9,007 bases of DNA from Opitutia bacterium. GTDB taxonomy: Bacteria > Verrucomicrobiota > Verrucomicrobiia > Opitutales > JANYEO01. The stretch spans positions 1 to 9,007 of the forward strand of contig JANYEO010000158.1 in assembly GCA_025363025.1 (NCBI GenBank), read 5' to 3'. The notes below the pieces were generated by a model. The model searched no databases. It was not told the DNA's origin and saw nothing but the letters and a program-made list of their open reading frames with translations. Shown in pieces: positions 5,644 to 9,007 of the stretch. The position numbers were made by a program, and so were the translations under genes. Position 1 is the stretch's first letter. Each line of letters begins with the position of its first letter.

Positions 5644-5860
5644 AGAATGCCTTTCTTTTGAGTTTTTGGTCGGTATCGCTTCTCGAGTGCACACAAAAGA
5701 GAGCCCATGTTGATCTATTTTATATTCAGTTTATCAAACTTCGATGCATGTCATCACTGCCTCCCCCCATGGTAAGTCGACTGGCATCGCCTTACCATGG
5801 GGAATGCACACTCGTCACTCCGTCCTACAAATTCCTCAAAATTAAAACATTCTTCAATCG
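5638..5860 (+). repeat. Palindromic element copy D, split at its centre by about 110 bp
   Basis: The left half (5638-5690) runs from CGCTGAAGAATGCC to CTCGAGTGC. The right half (5806-5860) runs from GCACACTCGTCACTCC to ACATTCTTCAATCG. The two halves together restore about one 114-bp element, with a 1-bp deletion in the left half. Between them lie about 110 extra bases, placed exactly in the loop of the central mini-hairpin. The folC stop TGA (5641-5643) is within the left end. The copy fills most of the 292-bp gap between the convergent folC and ruvB genes; the remaining 75 bases (5861-5935) are AT-rich with nothing I recognise. Confidence 0.8.
5765..5802. repeat. Perfect 12-bp stem hairpin inside the insertion in copy D
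   Basis: CCCCATGGTAAG at 5765-5776 is exactly complementary in inverted order to CTTACCATGGGG at 5791-5802, with a 14-base loop. No T run follows on either strand, so it is not a standard intrinsic terminator. It lies between convergent folC and ruvB, where a hairpin could still help separate the two transcripts. The insertion is flanked by TGCACAC at 5688-5694 and again at 5805-5811. Confidence 0.7.
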
Positions 5861-5935
5861 GCCTCTAAATAATTCCGAGAGTTTAAAAATTGAAATCCTC
5901 CGCGTTTTGTTTAAAAAGCTATTATACAGCGCTCT

Positions 5936-6976
5936 TTAAAGTAGCGCAAAGGCCTTGGGGGTGAGTATCCGACCTTGAGCGGTCCGTTGGAGGTAGCCTT
6001 CTTGAATAAGGAAGGGCTCGTGTACTTCTTCCAGCGTATGTTCGTCTTCCCCTACAGCTATAGCAATAGTGCCTAGGCCTACTGGGCCGCCGTTATAAGC
6101 CTCGGCCAGGAGGCGTAAGATGCGTTTGTCCATCTCGTCTAGCCCGTTTTGGTCAATTTCTAAAAGCTCTAGAGCGGCAGCGGCTACGGCCTGAGTAATA
6201 ATGCCATCGGCGCGTTGGCTAGCAAAATCTCTCACAAAGTGAATGAGGTTGTTGGCGATGCGGGGGGTACCCCGGGCACGGCGAGCGATCTCTTCTGCCC
6301 CGGCTGTTTCGAAGGGGATTTCGAGGAGTTGGCAGCTACGGATGATGATTTGCGTTAAATCTGTAGCTGTATAATAATCTAGCCGGGTTTGTAGGGTAAA
6401 GCGGCTCCTGAGGGGGGCGGTAAGAAGGCCTGTACGGGTGGTGGCCCCGACTAAGGTAAAACGGTTTAAGGGGAGGCTGACACTCCGGGCATTCGGACCT
6501 TGGTCGATAATGATATCGAGTCTAAAATCCTCCATGGCGGAGTAGAGGTATTCTTCTACCGTTTTGGAGATGCGGTGAATTTCGTCAATAAAGAGGATGT
6601 CCCCTTCTTGAAGGTTCGTCAGAAGGCCGGCAAGATCGCTCGGGCGTTCGATAACGGGGCCAGAAGTAATCCGTACTTGGCGTCCCATTTCCGTACCTAA
6701 AATTAAGGCGAGAGTCGTTTTCCCGAGTCCTGGAGGGCCGCTAAACAGAATATGGCTTAAGGCTTCCCCGCGGGACCGTGCTGCCCCGACCATGACGTTT
6801 AGGCGTTCGATGGTTTTGCGTTGGCCGGTAAAGTCTGCAAAAGAAGGGGGGCGGAGGGCGGCTTCTACCGGTAAGCGTGGCTCGGCTAAGGTATGATTCA
6901 GCAGTGGGACCCCTCGGTCAGCAGGGAGCTTTAGGAGGCCCTTCTCTTCATTAAACGCTATTTTCGGCCCGGCCAT
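5936..6976 (-). CDS. ruvB: Holliday junction branch migration ATPase RuvB
   Basis: RuvB is the hexameric AAA+ motor that, with RuvA, drives branch migration at Holliday junctions during recombinational repair. The 346-residue protein has Walker A GPPGLGKTT (80-88), Walker B ILFIDEIH (127-134), a RuvB beta-hairpin region around 150-170, sensor 1 VGATTRTG (176-183), the arginine finger segment APLRSRF (187-193), sensor 2 RGTPRI (235-240), and the C-terminal winged helix (about 275-338, PVGLGTIAIAVGE to LQRTAQGR). The N-terminus carries about 40 residues before the conserved LRPPSFADFTGQ, longer than in E. coli. murA ends 8 bases upstream, so ruvB is probably translated from the murA transcript. 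No ruvA or ruvC is adjacent, unlike the common ruvCAB cluster. The 3' end converges on folC. Confidence 0.97.
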   Translation of the reverse strand: MAGPKIAFNEEKGLLKLPADRGVPLLNHTLAEPRLPVEAALRPPSFADFTGQRKTIERLNVMVGAARSRGEALSHILFSGPPGLGKTTLALILGTEMGRQVRITSGPVIERPSDLAGLLTNLQEGDILFIDEIHRISKTVEEYLYSAMEDFRLDIIIDQGPNARSVSLPLNRFTLVGATTRTGLLTAPLRSRFTLQTRLDYYTATDLTQIIIRSCQLLEIPFETAGAEEIARRARGTPRIANNLIHFVRDFASQRADGIITQAVAAAALELLEIDQNGLDEMDKRILRLLAEAYNGGPVGLGTIAIAVGEDEHTLEEVHEPFLIQEGYLQRTAQGRILTPKAFALL

Positions 6977-6984
6977 AGAGAGAG

Positions 6985-8355
6985 TTAATTATTAGAGGCG
7001 ACGGTAGCCAAGTTATGGTCGATTGCAGGAAGATTGCGAGGGGTGGCCTCTAAAGGGCCCTCGGGTTCTTCACCTTCCACCGGCATGGCACTTGCAGGCA
7101 AGCGGGCTATATCGGCGCCTAAAGCGGCAAATTTTTGATCTAATTTCTCGTAGCCGCGGTCTAAATGATAAATGCGTTGAACCCATGTATCGCCTTCAGC
7201 GGCTAAGCCGGCTAAGATTAAGGCAACACTGGCCCGCAAGTCCGAAGCCATAACGGGCGCCCCAGAGAGGCGTTTTTGACCGGTAATGATGGCGCTGGGG
7301 CCTTCGATGGCGATATTGGCGCCCATGCGTTGGAGCTCGGGCACATGCATGAAGCGGCTTGGGTAAATGCGCTCTGTAATAATGCTTAACCCAGGGACGA
7401 GGGATAAGAGAGCACACATTTGAGCCTGTAAATCTGTAGGGAAGCCAGGGTGAGGGAGGGTCGTGAGGTCAATCGCCTTGAGTGGGCCGTCCGGGGTAAT
7501 CCTGATAGAGCGAGGCGTTGGGGTGGTGATGCATAGGCCCATTTCTTCTAATTTATCGATAAGGGCGCCTAAGTGGCGAATTTCGATATCGTTAACCGTT
7601 ACATCTCCCCCTGTTATGGCGCCAGCGATTAAATACGTACCGGCTTCTATCCGGTCTGCAATGATGCGGTGGTGACAGCCATAGAGTTTGTCCACGCCTT
7701 CGATATGAAGGGACGGGCTGCCGATACCGCTAATATGGGCCCCCATTTTGACGAGCATTTCAGCTAAATCCGTCACTTCGGGTTCGCAAGCGGCGCTTTC
7801 GATATGAGTGGTGCCGGGGGTCAAAGTGGCTGCCATAAGCAAATTTGCAGTACCCAAGACGGTGCTACCGTGCCGCCCACCTAGGAAGACGTGGGCGCCT
7901 TTGGCATTTTTAGCATCAATATGCACGTAGCCGGCCTCCATAGAGATGTCGCAGCCGAGGCGTGCGAGTCCCTTTAAATGAAGATCGATCGGCCGAGGGC
8001 CAAAGACGCAACCGCCGGGGAGTGAGACTTCTGCCCGTTTTAGCCGGGCCACGAGAGGGCCTAGTAAACAGACAGAAGCCCGCATCTTTCGAACAAGCTC
8101 GTACGGGGCGCGTGTATGGAGGTTTTTGGCCTCTATACGCCAGGTGCCGGGCTCTGGGGACTCTACAGAGGCGCCCATGTGACGTAAGATGTCCGCCATG
8201 AAGCGGGCATCACTGAGATCGGGAATATTTTCTAAAACACAGGGCTCGTCGGTTAAGAGCGTAGCGGCAAAGATGGGTAGGGCCGCATTTTTGGCCCCAC
8301 TGATCTTAACTGTGCCTTGAAGCTTGCGATTTCCGCGAACTCGAATGACGTCCAT
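6985..8355 (-). CDS. murA: UDP-N-acetylglucosamine 1-carboxyvinyltransferase MurA
   Basis: MurA transfers enolpyruvate from PEP to UDP-GlcNAc, the first committed step of peptidoglycan synthesis, in the cytoplasm. The 456-residue protein shows ISGAKNAALP (18-27) with catalytic Lys22/Asn23, the PEP-reactive Cys116 in LPGGCVFGPRPIDLHL (so fosfomycin sensitivity is expected), ADRIEAGTYLIAGA (233-246), the catalytic Asp308 in FPTDLQAQ, and IYHLDRGYEKLDQKF (395-409) with the conserved Arg400. About 35 residues at the C-terminus (from 421) are acidic and proline-rich and extend beyond the usual end of MurA at 417-430 residues. The start ATG lacks a clear ribosome site and lies 28 bases after the stop of the upstream Arg/Gly-rich gene. 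Presence of murA implies that the organism makes at least some peptidoglycan. Confidence 0.97.
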   Translation of the reverse strand: MDVIRVRGNRKLQGTVKISGAKNAALPIFAATLLTDEPCVLENIPDLSDARFMADILRHMGASVESPEPGTWRIEAKNLHTRAPYELVRKMRASVCLLGPLVARLKRAEVSLPGGCVFGPRPIDLHLKGLARLGCDISMEAGYVHIDAKNAKGAHVFLGGRHGSTVLGTANLLMAATLTPGTTHIESAACEPEVTDLAEMLVKMGAHISGIGSPSLHIEGVDKLYGCHHRIIADRIEAGTYLIAGAITGGDVTVNDIEIRHLGALIDKLEEMGLCITTPTPRSIRITPDGPLKAIDLTTLPHPGFPTDLQAQMCALLSLVPGLSIITERIYPSRFMHVPELQRMGANIAIEGPSAIITGQKRLSGAPVMASDLRASVALILAGLAAEGDTWVQRIYHLDRGYEKLDQKFAALGADIARLPASAMPVEGEEPEGPLEATPRNLPAIDHNLATVASNN

Positions 8356-8383
8356 GGTACGGCTGCGTATCGTTTATGGATAA

Positions 8384-9007
8384 TTAACGGGAGCGGGAGT
8401 GGCCTTCGCCGCCACGTCCACGGTTGCTGCTGCCTCCTCCTCCACCACTGCGGCGGTAAGGACGATCTCCGCTGCCAGGGGCTTTGCGGTCTGAAGGGTT
8501 ACGGGGTGTATAAGGTTGGCGGGGGGCATGAGGCTCCCGGTTCTTATCTGAATTGCTTGCGGAGGCTTCTTTGGAACCGATGACAGATCCTACAAAGTCT
8601 TTGAAACGGTTCCACAGGGTGTCCGCAGGTAGAGACATAGGCCGATAAGTTGCTGGAGTAATCGGTGGCTTTGGGCTAGAGCGCCGATCAGAAGCTGCAT
8701 TCCTAGGAGAGGCTTCATGTGGACGCGTGTGCGCAGACTCTGAAGAGCGGCCATGATGGCTGCGTGGGCCATCTGAAGTGGGACGTGGGGTGCGTTCCCG
8801 GTAATTATTCCGGGGTTGTTCGTGCGCGGGTTTTGATAAATGCTCAGGCTCTGCCCCTTCTTCTATATGATTGTAATGGCCTTGTTCCCGAGCGGGCCGG
8901 GTAGGGCGGTCGGCTGTGCGGTCGGCTGTGCGGTCGGCGGTGCGAGGCCTATCGCTATGGGCTCTTTCAGCACGAGGCTCCCGAGGGGCTTTATTTTCTT
9001 CTTGAGT
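8384..9007 (-). CDS. Arg/Gly-rich low-complexity protein, C-terminal part, cut by the right window edge
   Basis: The minus-strand frame is open from the window edge to a TAA at 8386-8384, giving 207 residues of a longer protein. Nearly all of it is low complexity and basic, rich in Arg, Pro, Ser, Glu and His. It includes TADR repeated three times and an RGG-type ending (RRSGGGGGSSNRGRGGEG, then HSRSR). One ordinary-looking segment, LPADTLWNRFKDFVGSVIG (8577-8633), suggests a short amphipathic helix. Such tails are typical of RNA-binding proteins, for example the C-terminus of DEAD-box helicases, but no helicase motif is within the window, so I give no family. An internal ATG at 8638 could start a separate 84-residue protein; the unbroken frame upstream with the same composition argues for a single longer gene. 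It reads directly into murA and ruvB. Confidence 0.65.
   Translation of the reverse strand, partial: TQEENKAPREPRAERAHSDRPRTADRTADRTADRPTRPAREQGHYNHIEEGAEPEHLSKPAHEQPRNNYRERTPRPTSDGPRSHHGRSSESAHTRPHEASPRNAASDRRSSPKPPITPATYRPMSLPADTLWNRFKDFVGSVIGSKEASASNSDKNREPHAPRQPYTPRNPSDRKAPGSGDRPYRRSGGGGGSSNRGRGGEGHSRSR
8906..8941 (-). repeat. Three tandem 12-bp repeats encoding TADR
   Basis: Plus-strand units GCGGTCGGCTGT (8906-8917), GCGGTCGGCTGT (8918-8929) and GCGGTCGGCGGT (8930-8941) are tandem; the first two are identical and the third differs by one base. They encode Thr-Ala-Asp-Arg three times in the basic tail. As the unit is a multiple of three, copy-number change would keep the frame. Confidence 0.85.

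Noticed and set aside
5658..5939. 93-codon plus-strand frame starting in copy D
   Set aside because: It consists of repeat halves, the hairpin insertion and AT-rich spacer, has no ribosome site, and runs into the ruvB 3' end. It is an accidental open frame through the element.

Overview
The window looks like a chromosomal segment of an alphaproteobacterium. The AccD lacks three of the four zinc-ribbon cysteines, as alphaproteobacterial AccD proteins usually do; accD is followed by folC; and RuvB, MurA and the sensorless hybrid kinase fit the same class. The genes are ordinary housekeeping genes, but a short palindromic repeat has spread among them and into them. That habit is known from Rickettsia (RPE) and Wolbachia (WPE), so a host-associated lineage such as Holosporales or Rickettsiales is plausible. 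This is inference, and I cannot name the species.

Layout. The left block (1-2342) is on the minus strand. In transcription order it holds a soluble hybrid histidine kinase, a small lipoprotein, and the N-terminal part of an OleC-like AMP-forming ligase that runs off the left edge. A 106-bp AT-rich divergent gap (2343-2448) separates it from the plus-strand block: comF, accD and folC (2449-5643). The right block (5936-9007) is on the minus strand: the 3' end of an Arg/Gly-rich protein, then murA, then ruvB, which converges on folC.

The main discovery is a 114-bp imperfect palindrome, with ends close to CGCTG...CAGCG. It is present as three essentially full copies (693-806, 4032-4145, 5216-5329), one copy split at its centre by about 110 bp (5638-5860), and one 36-bp inverted fragment (4250-4285). 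Its length is exactly 38 codons. One copy sits in frame inside FolC in a predicted surface loop. Another sits in frame in the opposite orientation within the first codons of oleC, whose only usable start codon lies just beyond it. Two copies begin at gene ends and contain the stop codons of accD and folC. It therefore behaves like the RPE family, but its peptide and DNA sequence match no RPE that I can recall.

How the genes work together: AccD (fatty acid synthesis), FolC (folate polyglutamylation), MurA (first committed step of peptidoglycan synthesis) and RuvB (branch migration) are core functions. ComF is a phosphoribosyltransferase-like protein. OleC would form a beta-lactone from a beta-hydroxy acid. 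No RNA gene, CRISPR array, transposase gene or phage gene is visible. No gene-free stretch exceeds 300 bases.
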